A stretch of DNA of 64,000 bases from Lyophyllum atratum (Eukaryota > Basidiomycota > Agaricomycetes > Agaricales > Lyophyllaceae). Of this stretch, positions 24,791 through 39,380 are shown one piece after another. The stretch covers positions 1,922,001 through 1,986,000 of the forward strand of contig JACGCN010000006.1 of assembly GCA_014905825.1 (NCBI GenBank). The letters are read 5' to 3'. Within the stretch, counting starts at the first letter, position 1, and each line of letters begins with the position of its first letter. The notes below the pieces were generated by a model. The model ran no database searches. It was given only the letters and a program-made list of their open reading frames with translations, and had not been told where the DNA came from. The position numbers and the translations under genes were made by a program.

Positions 24791-27060
24791 CTAGTTACGC
24801 CTGATGAAGGTGTATGAGGTCGTCGCCAGCAGGAAGAGCATGAGGAATTGACAGCCGATCGTCGCCCAGATTCCATTAAGATATCTGTGATCAAATCAGC
24901 GACACCCACCGGAGGTCATATCAGTGCATACCTGGGATAATCTTGCTGACGGTATCTGTAGAAGAAGTTAATGGGTGTTGACATATGGAAAATCTCGAGC
25001 TGGAGCGAACTTACACAGTGGTAGCAAAGATACCCCCGATACCGCCAAATGAAATGATAATGGCGGTCGAGACAGATCGCTGCATGTCATCATTAATATC
25101 ATGTTCCATGGCCAGAGTAAGTTGACTTTTACCTTGGAGTGTGACACAACATTATTGGCGTTCTAAGGGAAACTATAAGTAGGGGCTTCAAGACATAATC
25201 GGGTTAACTCACATATGATAAGACACCAGGCACACAAGCCGAAGCGCCCCCATTTGCTAGGAAGAGCCCTATGAGGTGCATAAGAATTTAGCTTTAAGGA
25301 CGACGAATGAATTCGAGCACCGAAATAGCGAGCCGCGTTATTTTTTGCAGTAAGCTGTGATAACAAGGCCGACGATGGTGAGCACCGTCTGGATAGCGAT
25401 GAGAAGAGCTCTCTTTCTTGTTTTGTCGGAAATGTAGGCGAATCCAAAGGTACAGATGGCCTATGCACGTCCTTGAATAAGCAAGTCGAAGGTGCTCGAA
25501 TTAAACAAACGCACGGCGAAGACATTGGGCGGGGCGGACAGGAGTAGGGAGTCCCGAACAGAGAACCCCATGGAAGCCAAAATGATAGTAATGAAGAATC
25601 CTATGGTAAACCTCATGAGATCCAAGAAAACATTATTCGAAATATCCTGAAACTCACCAATGGCATATGCTGGCATCGTTGCACACATGAACATCAGGGC
25701 TTTTTTGCAACAAGAGAATCAATGTTAAGGCGGTACGAATTATGCTTGCAAGACCATCGCCTACCAAATGCCCACATCGTCCAATCGCTGAGATGAAGAC
25801 GGATCTTCTCCCAAGTCATCTGGTCCGGCAAAGAGTCCCCTCTGTCTTTCTCCACACGGGCAAGAATGAGCTACGAAGCATCAGAACTCTTGCACCATAA
25901 GTCTATGGACGTGAAGCAGACCTTGGTCTGCTGTTCTGTCAAAAAGCGATTCTTGTCTGGGAAATCCGGAACGAACATGTAAGTGAGTAGACCAAGGACA
26001 ATTGTGATGATGCCCTCGACAATCTAGGAACAAGTGATTGATGGGAGATAAAATCTGGGAAAGGAAAAGCACGCACGAAAATCCATTGCCAGCCATTAAG
26101 CCCACCCCGTGGGGCTATCAACGTAAGCGCATAGGCTTTGACCCTGTGAGCACCGGGACACATACAGTAAAAGTTATGCGCCTACCAAAAATTGCACTGA
26201 ACCCTCCAAGGAAGATGGAGAACAAATAGAAGAAAGCCAGTCGCTTTTGCACTTCATGTCGCTTGTACCTGCCGTATCACATTCGGTATGAAAGTTCAAG
26301 AAACGAGGATAGGAAAACATACCATGTCGTGATGATGAACACCAACGCAGGGAAAAATCCGGCCTGTGAGGGTTTGAGTCAACTTGGGAAACGGAAGCCA
26401 TAAACCAAGCACGATTCACCTCGAAGACACCAAGGAAAATTCGGCAAAGCACAAGATATCCCCACTTTGGGACGAAACCCATTCCTAGCTGTGATACACC
26501 CCATCCAACGACACATATCGTGAGCCATGTGCGGGCACCGAGGACTCGCAAGACGATATTGCTCGGCAGTTGTCTGACGAAAGTGTCAGAGAAATGATAT
26601 CAGAATATTCATAAACATCATGCTTACAGGAGGATATATGGAACAAAATACAGACATGACGCAATACTGTATCGGGCACCGATTTTGAGCCCCTACATCG
26701 CGTTCCGGTTCAGCCAGGGTATTAGAAGATGCGAAAGATAAGTTTCAAGTACCAGGTCTTTTTCCATTCCTGCGATACGCGCGATACCAAGATTCGTTCG
26801 GTCAATTAGCGCCACAGCATAGAGCAGCCCGAGTAGCGGCAGCATGCGAAAATCGATCTGCCGACTGTTCGCCTGCGTTAATACTTGATCGTCTAAACCA
26901 GTTGAACAACATACATGGTTTTCCTCACGAGGCCGGGAGGATATTCTTCTTCGGAGACATGCTCGACATCCTTGCTAGCGTCGTCGACGCGCTTCTCAGA
27001 GAGCTCGGAAGACTTGTTCGAAGAAGTCATGGATGAAGGGAGTTTGACCGTTTTTGTCAT
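24791..27060 (-). CDS. Major facilitator transporter, Dal5/Tna1-like anion:cation symporter family
   Basis: A many-exon minus-strand gene. The first exons are 26915-27060 and 26753-26864, the last ends with TAG at 24791. Assembled residues follow the ACS family order: a polar cytosolic head, RQIDFRMLPLLGLLYAVALIDRTNLGIAR in helix 1, ARYSIASCLYFVPYILLQLPSNI, LGARTWLTICVVGWGVSQLG, CRIFLGVFEAGFFPALVF, WYKRHEVQKRLAFFYLFSI, a cytosolic loop with PDFPDKNRFLTEQQ, then five further helices and a short tail FIRRN. Yeast Dal5 and Tna1 import allantoate/ureidosuccinate and nicotinate; the substrate here cannot be told. ATG 27060 is the first in-frame ATG followed by the head; 27030 is an alternative. 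It is divergent from metallophosphoesterase copy B across about 790 bp. Confidence 0.88.
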
Positions 27061-27849
27061 TCTTAGCATTGACATCTTTATATGCAGCGCCCAGGATATG
27101 GAGCCAAGGCTAGCCAAGGACATCATCCCCAAACGGACCCTCAGGCCCCAGGCCACTCAGGCACCACTGTTCCCTCAATATTCAATGTCAAATGATATGT
27201 TGCCCTGGTCATGGGCACAACTAGGGTCGCTGTCACCAGACCGAGTTACGGGAGCGGAGGCGTAAGCGGCAGCTGTTCTCTCCATGTCTGTTTAAATTCT
27301 TCAGCCATTCCATACAATGTACGATTGTATGAAGTCTGAATAGAAAGATTCGGGCTTTCCTGGACCACCAGAGAAGTCAGGAACAGTTGCTTGGGCGCGA
27401 GACCCTCATAGGACTGTCAGATATCCACGAAACCTGAGCGCCAATCAATTTGGATGAGAAGATCTAGACGAACCTTCGACAAAAAGAGAGTTCCGGCTTG
27501 GCCGGAAATGCTTGTTTGTTGGTCGGGAAACACCTTGGAGGGCGTCGTGTCAGAATATACGCCTGTCTACATATCTGGTCAGGAATGCGTAGTGTTACGA
27601 CGGAAAAAGCGGGGCTCCGCATTCAAAAAGCTGTGGATATTGAAATTATATGATCGAGGACATGATCGCTGAATGTGGAAATTGCGGCTTGGCGGTGATC
27701 TTATTTGGCGCCTCCGTCTTGGGCAATCAGACCGCCACAGACCATCACTTTGTCGTCACGACATGGCGGCGGCGCGTGGTGCCAACGCACACCGAATACC
27801 CGATCACCTGAGCTACTCATCCATCAGGGGTAAGTACCAAGGAATCACT
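27061..27849. promoter_or_regulatory. Divergent intergenic region, MFS transporter / metallophosphoesterase copy B
   Basis: About 790 bp between two divergent starts. Short open frames occur, including one in frame with copy B from about 27673, but the upstream residues lack family similarity and ATG 27850 fits the N-terminal basic stretch better. No motif is strong enough to name. Confidence 0.4.
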
Positions 27850-29942
27850 ATGCGCCTTGGGGAGCGCAGAAAATTCAAGACCTCCAGCCACCTATATTCC
27901 CGCACCCTCACCGTCAACTTCTTCCGACTCTGTTGGGTCGTTCTTGTCATCTGGGGGGAGCTGGGTGTCTTCTACTGGAGTCTTTCTTCCTGCAAATGGC
28001 CCGTCCTATATCCTGTAGGCACGCAGCCTCCTTCCTACTGAGCATTTATTCAAAGTCAATATCTAGTCGCCACAAAAGCCAACCCGCGTCTTGTTAGTTG
28101 CAGACCCACAGGTGCAGCATCCTCTGGACGATGGAGAACGGACCACAGTCTTTGGCCATCTCCGCCGCTTCGTATTCGACCTAAACTTGAAGAAGAGTTG
28201 GCATGTAACGATTCGCCTCCGGCCGCATGTCGTAGTGTTCCTCGGTGACATGCTTGCTGGTGGTAGGTTCGTAAAAGACGAGATAGAGTGAGTTTCAATA
28301 ACGGTTCCGATCCTATAAAGAAAATACTGACTACTACAGATATCAGCAGCACGTTAAGAAATTCAAATCTATTTTCACACTGAACCCGTCTGTCTCGGTA
28401 TTGTACATACCTGGAAATAATGATGTCGGGTATGGCAGCTATTTGAAAGCTTGGCCAGCCTGCTTGCTTACACCCCTTTGCTAGCATGGGTGTTTCGCCC
28501 TCATCCTCCAGGGCAATCCGCGGCCACTACTCGGCAGCTTTTGGGGAATTCAACCAACAAATTGTTGTCCGAAACCATACATTTCTATTGATCGATGCAC
28601 CTGGCCTTGTCGACGAGGATTATCAACGTGCTGGATCTGGTGTAGGGTTTGACAAATGGAGCGCCCTTCCTGGAGGCACAACCTCCTTCGTCAAGAACGT
28701 CGAACGAGGCAAGAACAGTTTTTTCTCTCATGCGCATACACCCTCGAATCAAGGTCCCTATAGGTGACAACCCGCTTTTCCTACTCAGCCATATACCTTT
28801 AGCACGACCCGACTCAGCATCCTGTGGACCTCTGAGGGAGAAAGGAACAATCCGCAGGGGAGTTGGCCATGGTTATCAAAACACGTTGGGAAAACAGACC
28901 ACGGCGTTCTTGCTCAAGGCACTGCAACCATCTGCAGTCTACAGGTTGGTACCAATGGTCCCTCCCGTTTTGCATCCGCACGATAGGGTTAATCTTTCTA
29001 CATGACAGCGGCGATAACCGTGATTACTGCGAATACACGCATACCGTAAAAAACAAGTCGGGGGACGCGGGTGCAGATGTCCGTGAGGTCACAGTGAAAT
29101 CTTTCTCCATGGCCAACCAAATTCGACGCCCCGGATTCCAGTTATTATCCCTTATTGATCCCACCACCAACTTTACCCAAAGCTCCTTTCGCGACAAGCC
29201 ATGCATGCTTCCAGACCAATATGGCATCTACTCCTCTGTATACTTGCCGTTCTTTATCTTGACGACACTCACTCTTGTCATCCTGTCTGTAATCCGGCGC
29301 CGCCAAGGCCGCGCACCTTTGATCGAGCCATTAAACATATCCCCGCTGAGCAGCGGAGAAAGTACGCCTGACCCTCCACCTGAATCAGCCATATGGTCTC
29401 CGTACACCCCCGCAGCGTCCACCAGTCCAAGAAGCACGCTACCATCTTACCTCCGGACGCCCATGACCCTGGCAGGTCCAACATTGCGAGCGTCAAGGCC
29501 GGCGACACCTGTAGGATCTCCTCTTCTTCCTCCAATGTACTACTCGCAAGAGGACGACGACGAGTCTATGTACCCTATCCAATATGCAAGACGGCGAGAT
29601 GGACACGCCCCAGATGATGAGCGGTGGTCGACTGGCCACAATAGGATAACTTCCGAGTCCCAGATACCCCATTTCACATCGGCTCCGGGTTTGAAGACTG
29701 CCGCGAACCGCAGGTGGTCGTGGTCATGGACATTTGTTCTTCGAGGTCGTCGGAGGCGCATGACTATCAGAGCGCCGACTTTCAGCTGGAGCACCCTGAC
29801 GGCATTAGGAGAGCTATTCAAGGCAGAAGATCATTCGCCGATGCTGAAGCATCGTGTGCTCCGTACGACCATGAGAGACGGACTGAGTGTTTTCTGGCCA
29901 GTTGTGATAGTTTGGACTGTGCTTACGTGGTGGATTTTTTAG
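27850..29942 (+). CDS. Cdc1/Ted1-type metallophosphoesterase paralogue, copy B, metal site degraded
   Basis: Six exons: 27850-28014, 28067-28287, 28340-28429, 28485-28708, 28764-28944, 29009-29942; 1815 nt, 604 residues. All five intron positions match copy A (14291-16130), including an exon of exactly 90 nt in both. The intron 28709-28763 uses a GC donor. Like copy A it has an N-terminal membrane span (LCWVVLVIWGELGVFYW) and a C-terminal one. It has a longer Ser/Pro-rich cytosolic tail. Striking substitutions: FLGDMMDGGR of copy A is FLGDMLAGGR here, GNHDIG is GNNDVG, and SGDDHDYC is SGDNRDYC, while ADPQV and SHIPL remain. Loss of several metal ligands suggests a catalytically weak or dead paralogue with a scaffolding or regulatory role; this is inference. 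Confidence 0.88.
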
Positions 29943-30146
29943 GTTATGATAAACACTGTATTATTGCTATTATTCTGGGACAATATATTGGACTTATATG
30001 TACATAGATTACTGCTTTTGCGTTATGCGCCTGCACTAATTTGGCATGCTATATTCAGGAGGTACATGCAGCGCGTATATTATTCCAAACCGGGGAAGGC
30101 GACAATTTATGAGACGTGTAAGTACTAGTAGTGACCGGTCGGTGCG

Positions 30147-31054
30147 TCAATCTTTGCTCTGCTTCATCTGCCTGATTTTCTCTTCCTTCTTGATCTTTGC
30201 GGCTTCCTCGACCTCTGGAAGGAGAGTAATCACGAAGCAGGTGGCACCAAGGACTGTTTGCAAACCAGGCCATGTGTTATTAGACAGAGAAATTCCGCAT
30301 GATATGAATGTATGAACGTACGCAATCCTGTGACCTTCTCCAGAGGGGAGTGGAAGTATATACTAGTAGTGTAAGTCGCGAAGAGCCAGATCCCAATCAA
30401 AGCCACGTTAGCGACCATTGCAACGGTGTGCAACGTGGAGCGCTGCGCAAGGCGGAACGAATACCGTAGCTGGTCGGCAAGGAACAGCGTGGACATGGTA
30501 AGAAGGAATATGTGGCCAGAGATGTCATGCCCTCTCCTGAGGCGCGGTATCGCGCGCCAATCAGCAGCTGCGAAGGTCGAGGTGGCGAAAAGCTGGGGGT
30601 GACTCTCAGGCGATAAATGTAATTTGGTGAGGCAGTATTCTGCAGGAACGATGATGGGGTCTCCGGATGGTAGCGCAAGGACACATTCGCCTCCTGACGC
30701 TAGAATGACGCGTTCAAGGAGGGCAGGCCCGAAGAACCAACTGGTGAAGATGAGCCACATGACTGTTTCCGCAACCCACTTCCCCGCCCGTTCAGTTGTC
30801 CTGGTGGTTGGAGGGCTTGTGAGCCAGGAGAAGATGAAAACGGCGGAGGTCCATGCCCATGCTTTCTTGATGAAGTAGACGTTGAGGAAGTTTGCTTTGT
30901 TGGCGTAATAGTGGGTATCTCCGAGAGGGTGTGGTAGGTGGGTGAGGAGGGGATTGGAGGTGTCGAGGTATGTATTCTGAACGACGGAGTATACGGTGGC
31001 AGAAGCTACTATGGCGACGAGTAAAAAGAACACGACTAGGCGTAAGTCGGGCAT
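30147..31054 (-). CDS. FIT/Scs3-family ER membrane protein
   Basis: Two exons on the minus strand: 30322-31054 and 30147-30253; 840 nt, 279 residues. The first 13 codons of the open frame above 31054 lack an ATG, so ATG 31054 (MPDLRLVVFFLLV) is the start. Six hydrophobic segments are visible. The diagnostic GHDISGHIFLLTMSTLFL motif with its histidine lies near residue 180, and a second His sits in the IYFHSPLEK segment. FIT proteins act in the ER as acyl-CoA diphosphatases and are needed for lipid droplet budding and phospholipid balance; yeast Scs3 and Yft2 are members. The short second exon supplies a membrane-proximal segment and a lysine-rich tail (KIKKEEKIRQMKQSKD), an ER-retention-like end. 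Confidence 0.88.
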
Positions 31055-31152
31055 GGCAGTAGCAAGAGAAAATGTCGTGGTGACGTATTCCACGTGTTTA
31101 CTTTATTGCACTCAGTGCTAAATACAGTGGCTAAAGTTACGATACATGAGTT

Positions 31153-34845
<3,693 letters not shown>

Positions 34846-37800
34846 ATGAATGAGCAGAAGACGACCACCACGACCAGACGACCCATAAGTAATATATTAT
34901 CAGCGACACATCCATCTACCATGATTGCCTCTACTCCCACCAAGGACTATCTCCCATTCCGTACCCGCAACCCCAGCATGTCCCCCTCCTGCCGCCCACG
35001 CCATTGCACGCCCCCCCGCCTCGTTTCCGCGACAAACGATATTACCTCCTACGACTCTCCCATGCTCACCCCCTCACCTCTCCGACAGCGTCCCCTCTTC
35101 CCTAATGCATTCAATCCAAAGCTTGTCGATCCAGATGACCTTTTTCTACAGTCTCCCTACAAATCTCCTGCGCCGGCGCACCATCTCCATTCTCTCCATA
35201 CCACCAAGCCCCGACCCATCACCCCGGACGACGATGAGGGCTCCATATTCCTCTCCTCGCCCTCCTCATCCTTCTCGCCTTTCTTCCCGACTTCCTCCTC
35301 ACAGCCCCTGCGGACTCCGATCAAGCAGATCCACCGCTTCCCGAGCCGCTCGGCGCTGGCTGTCAAGCAACTCAACTCCGGAGCGACTCCATCCGACGCA
35401 CTTAGCCCTGCCACCCGTGTCGGTGTCGGCACAAAGCGCAAATCTACGCCACATGCCTCCACCCCCATACGCCAGCACAACCTCACTCCACTCATGATCT
35501 CTTCTCAAACGAACAACTTGGGCCGTCCTACGGACGTCATGCTTGATCGACTTGCCCCACTCCCGGCACCGAAGTTTACTGCGGCGTCCACCCCTCAGAC
35601 CAAGGCCGAAACAGATGCTCGTTTGAGGTGTCAGACCGCCACACTCACCCGGTTGAAGCTCACCGATTTCATTGAGCCTGTAGAGGACCTCGAAGGGATT
35701 AACAATGATTCGGGATGTGAGATGGATGATGATGATGATCGGAGGGATGCTTTGTTCACTGGGTCTGTACGGTTGCAAGCTAAGGCCGTGGGCAAAGGAA
35801 AGGGGAAGGAGAAAGAAGAAGTTGCGGAGGCAATTTCGCCTGGCGGTCATATCACCAAGAGAAGAGCCCGCAGAAGGCCGTTGTCGGCGGAACTCCTCGA
35901 AAGTGCTCACCGATCTTCCCCATCTCCAAGCAAAGTGAGTTTTTATTTCTGCTATGAAGGCCTGACCACTTAAGTCCGGTATAAAGGTTGCTGCCGCCCA
36001 TACGAGCAGCCATCGACAGCGGAACGCGGGCATTGCGTTCCCGTCAGCGCCTCGTCTGCGAAAGCGGACTTCCTCTAATTCATCTTCTTCGGAACCAGGT
36101 TCACCCGTGCCCCGACGTCGTCTCAGCAATGCCCGCCCTTGTCCCCCGAAGCTCATGTCTATCCCACAACTCCCTTCGCGTCTTCCCATAAACCGACAAG
36201 ACAGTGTCAGTTCTGCCACGCTATTCTTTGGACCCGCCATTCCACAGGCGAGCAAATCCGCTTCAACGGCTCGCTCACGGACCAACACCTCTTTGTCCTC
36301 CTCGACATCCGGTGCACCTTACACTGGTGCCACCCGTCCAAAGGCCGTCAACCGCCACAGCTACGCTGGACCCGGGGCAGGTCTCGGCAGCCTGCATGCA
36401 TGGAACACGATCCAGACCAGAGAGCCATCACCATCGCCGAAATCATCTCCGCCCGCTCAGGCCGATCGGTCACACGGCCACGACGATTCCGATCAGGACA
36501 TGTTCTTTGGCAGTGGCCCGCCAGATTCTTCTTTCATGTTTAGCGTGACCGAAGGCACACCGTCACCGAGATCAAAGAAGACGCACCCAACGACATTGCC
36601 GAGAAAATACAAACCCAGAGACTCTGGGGTCGTGCTAAGCGACGACGAAGACGACAACATGTCTGTCGGTGGCGACTATCTGCACGTCATGCCACCAGCC
36701 TCGACAAGCGTCGGCTCCATCCATTCGGACACAGACGACAATCTTGTCACACCTGGATTCGCGCCCGAAGCAGGCTCTGGGTGGCCCAGTGTCTTCGTCA
36801 CCGGTACCGATGATGCTGGCTCTGGTGAAGGGCTGGACGTGGATGCGTTCATTATGCGTACGCTTGCGGCTGCTTCAAAGGGAGCGCAAGAGGCGAAGAA
36901 GAAGGTACCGGGGACGCCCGTGAAGAAGATTAAAACTACGTATTTAGCTGGTGGAGCACGACCATGGCAGAGTGCAGTCGCCGCTAAAGTTGGACTGCGC
37001 TTCGATTGGGACACCAAGAAAGGAAAGGTGCCGCGTCAGAGTCTCCCTGCGGCATTTCCTCCCATGGGAAAGAAGAGCGCGAAGCTAACGCTGGACCAAA
37101 GCACGGATTCGGAGGACGATGATGAGAGTCCGGGGCGGAGGAGGGACAAGTATGTTGGTCTAGGACTCGGACGACCGTCTGCATCCACGCCGCACGACGG
37201 AAATCCTCTGATGTCCAGGACACGGTGGCTGATGCGGCGGAGCAGCAGCGGCGCGTTCTCGAGTGGCAGTGAATCAGTGTCCTCTTCAGGTACACCAACC
37301 AGAATGAAGAGCAAGGGTTCGTTCCTTTCTCTTATCTACATTGCGTGAGTGTATCCTAATAATATGGGATAGATTGGGGTTTGCTACAGACGACGCCCCG
37401 TATTCCATCGCAACTATCGCCGTCGAAGAATGCATTCAAACTGTCGCCTATCCGCTCTGCCTCAGGTTCATCGAGCAGCTCGAGCGCTACCCTTAATTCT
37501 CCGAGTATACCGTCATCGCGTCGCTTCCCTACTTCAAGCAGCCATTCCCAACGGCCCATTCCTGTCACCCGTCGATTATCCGAACCATTCGCCGAGGAAC
37601 AAACTGGTCGCTTTGAGCGCGATTTCCTAGAGGACGACGAAGTGGGAAGTGGCGAGTTTGGGAAAGTCATCAAAGTACACTGCAAAAACGGCAACGACGG
37701 TGAGGTTTATGCGGTCAAGAAGTCAAAAAGGTTCGAGGGACCCAGACATCGGTAAGGGATTGCTGTACAGGGTCTGTTGGCATGGAGGTTGACATTCCCC

Positions 37801-38863
37801 ATCTTTTTGCAGACTCCGATTACGGGAAGAAGTCGAGGTCTTGCAGCATCTGTCAGAAGTAGCCACCAGCGCCTCATCCTACGAAGGAAAGCGTCACCCG
37901 AATGTCCTCGCATACATTGACAGTTGGGAGGAGGATGAGGCGCTCTATATTCGAACGGAGCTCTGCGAGTCTGGCAATCTAGCACAATTCCTGTGGGAGT
38001 TTGGCCGTGTATACCCGCGGCTGGCTGAAGACAGGGTATGGAAGATCATGGTCGATCTGAGTAACGTAAGTAATTTATGCTATTCGGTTCCCTTTATATC
38101 GTAATCTAACAATCAAACCTCACAGGGTCTCCGTTTTATCCATGATGCCGGTGTCATTCACCTCGATCTAAAGCCATCGAACGTTTTCGTAACGAGCGAT
38201 GGGCGCTTCACGATAGGAGACTTTGGAATGGCGACCTTGTGGCCAAGACCAAATCAACTCGAAACTGCATCTGATGGCGGAGGCTTTGAACGAGAGGGCG
38301 ACAAGTTGTACTTGGCACCTGAGGTGCTCCAAGGGCGGTATAGCAAGGCAGCTGATATCTTCAGGTAAGTTGCTCCGTTGATTTGGTTCGTTGATCTGTT
38401 CTCACGTCACATCCCGCGCAGCTTTGGAATGACGATCTTAGAGACTGCAACCAACATCGTGGTTCCTGATCAGTGCGTATTTTTTGGAGGCGGTCCGGGC
38501 TTGCCGTCAGCTACGAATTGAGGTGCTGATTATGTTATTGATGCTTTTAGGGGAGAAGCCTGGCATCGGCTTCGTCGAGAGGACTTTTCGCAGGTCGATC
38601 TTGATGAGAGTCCTGAACTGCTCGACATGATCAGGCAGATGATGCGCACCGAGCCGTCATTGCGTATGAGCATCCACGCTGTCTGCGCACACCCCATCGT
38701 CGCCCGAGCAAGAAGTATCATGGAGCGCATGTACTTTGCGGCCAAGCGAGACGGCACCTCTGTGTTTGCGGCTTCTCCGCTGGGGAGTATCCACAAGGGA
38801 TTCTTGGAAGAAATTCTGGGACGTCGAACTGTGGACAGTGGTGCTATGGATATCAGCACATGA
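34846..38863 (+). CDS. WEE1: Wee1-type inhibitory tyrosine/dual-specificity kinase of CDK1
   Basis: Seven exons: 34846-35934, 35987-37316, 37373-37751, 37813-38065, 38126-38364, 38422-38472, 38551-38863; 3654 nt, 1217 residues. A long N-terminal region of about 880 residues is rich in Ser, Pro and Thr-Pro sites, as expected for a cell-cycle regulated Wee1/Swe1. The kinase domain follows: FLEDDEVGSGEFGKVIKV (glycine loop), YAVKKSKR (ATP-binding Lys), ELCESGNLAQFL, HLDLKPSNVFV (catalytic loop), GDFGMA in the DFG position, GDKLYLAPEVL, then a final lobe. HxDLKPxN and GDFGMA are typical of the fungal Wee1 family. It phosphorylates the CDK1 inhibitory tyrosine to hold cells before mitosis. ATG 34846 was taken as start; 34921 is an in-frame alternative. 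Confidence 0.93.
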
Positions 38864-39380
38864 GGTTCTTTTTCTCGAAAGCGATTTGTTTCCTGGGACT
38901 CTTTTTCTTTGTGTACAAGTTGGACCGGTTCGAGAAGACGGATACAGTTTCCGTGTTCTTGCATATATATCTCACCCCCTGCACTTGTTAGTTCTTGTTC
39001 AGCCTAATTATACCACGTAGAAGCTATGCCTGCACTATGCCCATGACCACACGATATGAAATATGTACAGTTGATGGAATCCGGAGGAGCCGCATGTTGA
39101 TCAGGTGTCGAAGAAGCCGCGAGCCTGGTTCACCGTTTCCCCTCACTACCCTGCCACAAAGCCGGCGAGCTCAAGAGCAGAAAGAGTCGCTGTAAGATCG
39201 CTGCTGCATCGCCTGGAGAGCGAACTGAACTGCGTTCGGGTTCCTGACAACGAGCGGGGCAGATACTGTCTTTGAACAGACCCTGGGCATCGCAATCTTT
39301 TTCCGTTCTTTTCGCCCGACCGTGCTGATTTCCATGTACTGAACCCCCGCGTATATATCTTTGTCCCTAGTCTCCCACAA
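38864..39380. promoter_or_regulatory. Intergenic, WEE1 3' / homeodomain gene promoter
   Basis: About 520 bp that should contain the WEE1 3' untranslated region and the promoter and leader of the homeodomain gene. Two short tata-like runs occur (gcatatatatctc near 38963, cgtatatatc near 39351). No open frame of merit. Confidence 0.4.

Noticed and set aside
35299..36288. 329-codon minus-strand open frame
   Set aside because: It is antisense to WEE1, whose Ser/Pro-rich coding sequence and closing splice phases explain the region. Composition (Arg/Gly/Glu-rich) is that of a shadow frame.
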